Assembly: GCA_023391335.1 (NCBI GenBank)
Contig: JAEWBG010000040.1
Coordinates: forward strand, 1-12,176
DNA from: Pseudomonadota bacterium
GTDB taxonomy: Bacteria > Pseudomonadota > Gammaproteobacteria > Steroidobacterales > Steroidobacteraceae
DNA length: 12,176 nt
Reading direction: 5' to 3'
Shown here: positions 12,142 to 12,176 of the stretch, piece after piece
Numbering within the stretch: the stretch's first letter is position 1
Layout of the letters: each line of letters begins with the position of its first letter
The notes under the pieces: generated by a model
Told to the model about the DNA's origin: nothing
The model's database searches: none
What the model saw: the letters and a program-made list of their open reading frames with translations, nothing else
Position numbers and translations under genes: made by a program

Positions 12142-12176
12142 CCGCGCCAAGCGGCGGCCGGTTTGGGTTTATTTTT
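12142..12176 (+). terminator. Possible terminator of the GH2 gene
   Basis: About 35 bases after the stop, CGCC (12145-12148) can pair with GGCG (12153-12156) around AAGC, with limited extension. T-rich sequence ends the window. The stem is short and the T-tract is 15 bases away, so the call is weak. Confidence 0.25.

Overview
The window comes from a moderately GC-rich Gram-negative bacterium. Two export signal peptides end in A-x-A|Q, and most genes have purine-rich ribosome binding sites. The contents fit a free-living polysaccharide degrader: a flavohaemoglobin-type single-domain globin, a sugar-porter MFS transporter, a CE2-like secreted esterase and a very large secreted GH2 glycosidase. 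The phylum cannot be fixed from sequence alone. A gammaproteobacterium of the Xanthomonadales/Steroidobacterales kind is my first guess and a Verrucomicrobiota member the main alternative, because intergenic micro-repeats like these are common there too.

Layout. 1-762: intergenic repeat field leading into a globin gene (763-1167). 1168-1480: a second repeat field whose parts mirror the first. 1481-2209: conserved protein of unknown function. 2260-2487 (minus): two-helix membrane protein. 2627-3736: secreted SGNH/CE2-type esterase. 3737-4766: mobile-looking island. It holds a 248-bp segment with 29-bp terminal inverted repeats, two convergent homologous helix-turn-helix protein tails that look like ends of REP-associated transposases, and between them a small gene (4111-4467) with lower GC and ATA/AGA-rich codons. 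4767-5381 (minus): an antitoxin/PemK-MazF toxin pair with a 17-bp palindrome just upstream. 5382-6955: repeats, with one small membrane-protein gene (6142-6345, TTG start) lying between two diverged copies of the same composite repeat. Each copy is interrupted at a point where the other is continuous. 6956-8275 (minus): sugar transporter. 8634-12110: GH2 enzyme with an N-terminal LamG-like domain, divergent from the transporter.

The metabolic logic is clearest at the right end: a secreted or surface glycosidase releases a sugar next to an inner-membrane sugar/H+ symporter. The two genes diverge from a 358-bp region that carries the same 8-bp tandem repeat at both sides, in sense orientation to each gene. 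The CE2-type esterase further left could remove acetyl groups from the same class of polysaccharide, but it is not in an operon with them.

The most unusual part of the window is its intergenic DNA. At least three sequence-unrelated families of short tandem repeats with 8-9 bp periods (cores CACGGAG, ACAGGAT, CATCAC) occupy it, often as inverted pairs. Two insertion-like segments can be delimited by comparing paralogous copies inside the window. No CRISPR array, tRNA or rRNA was seen.
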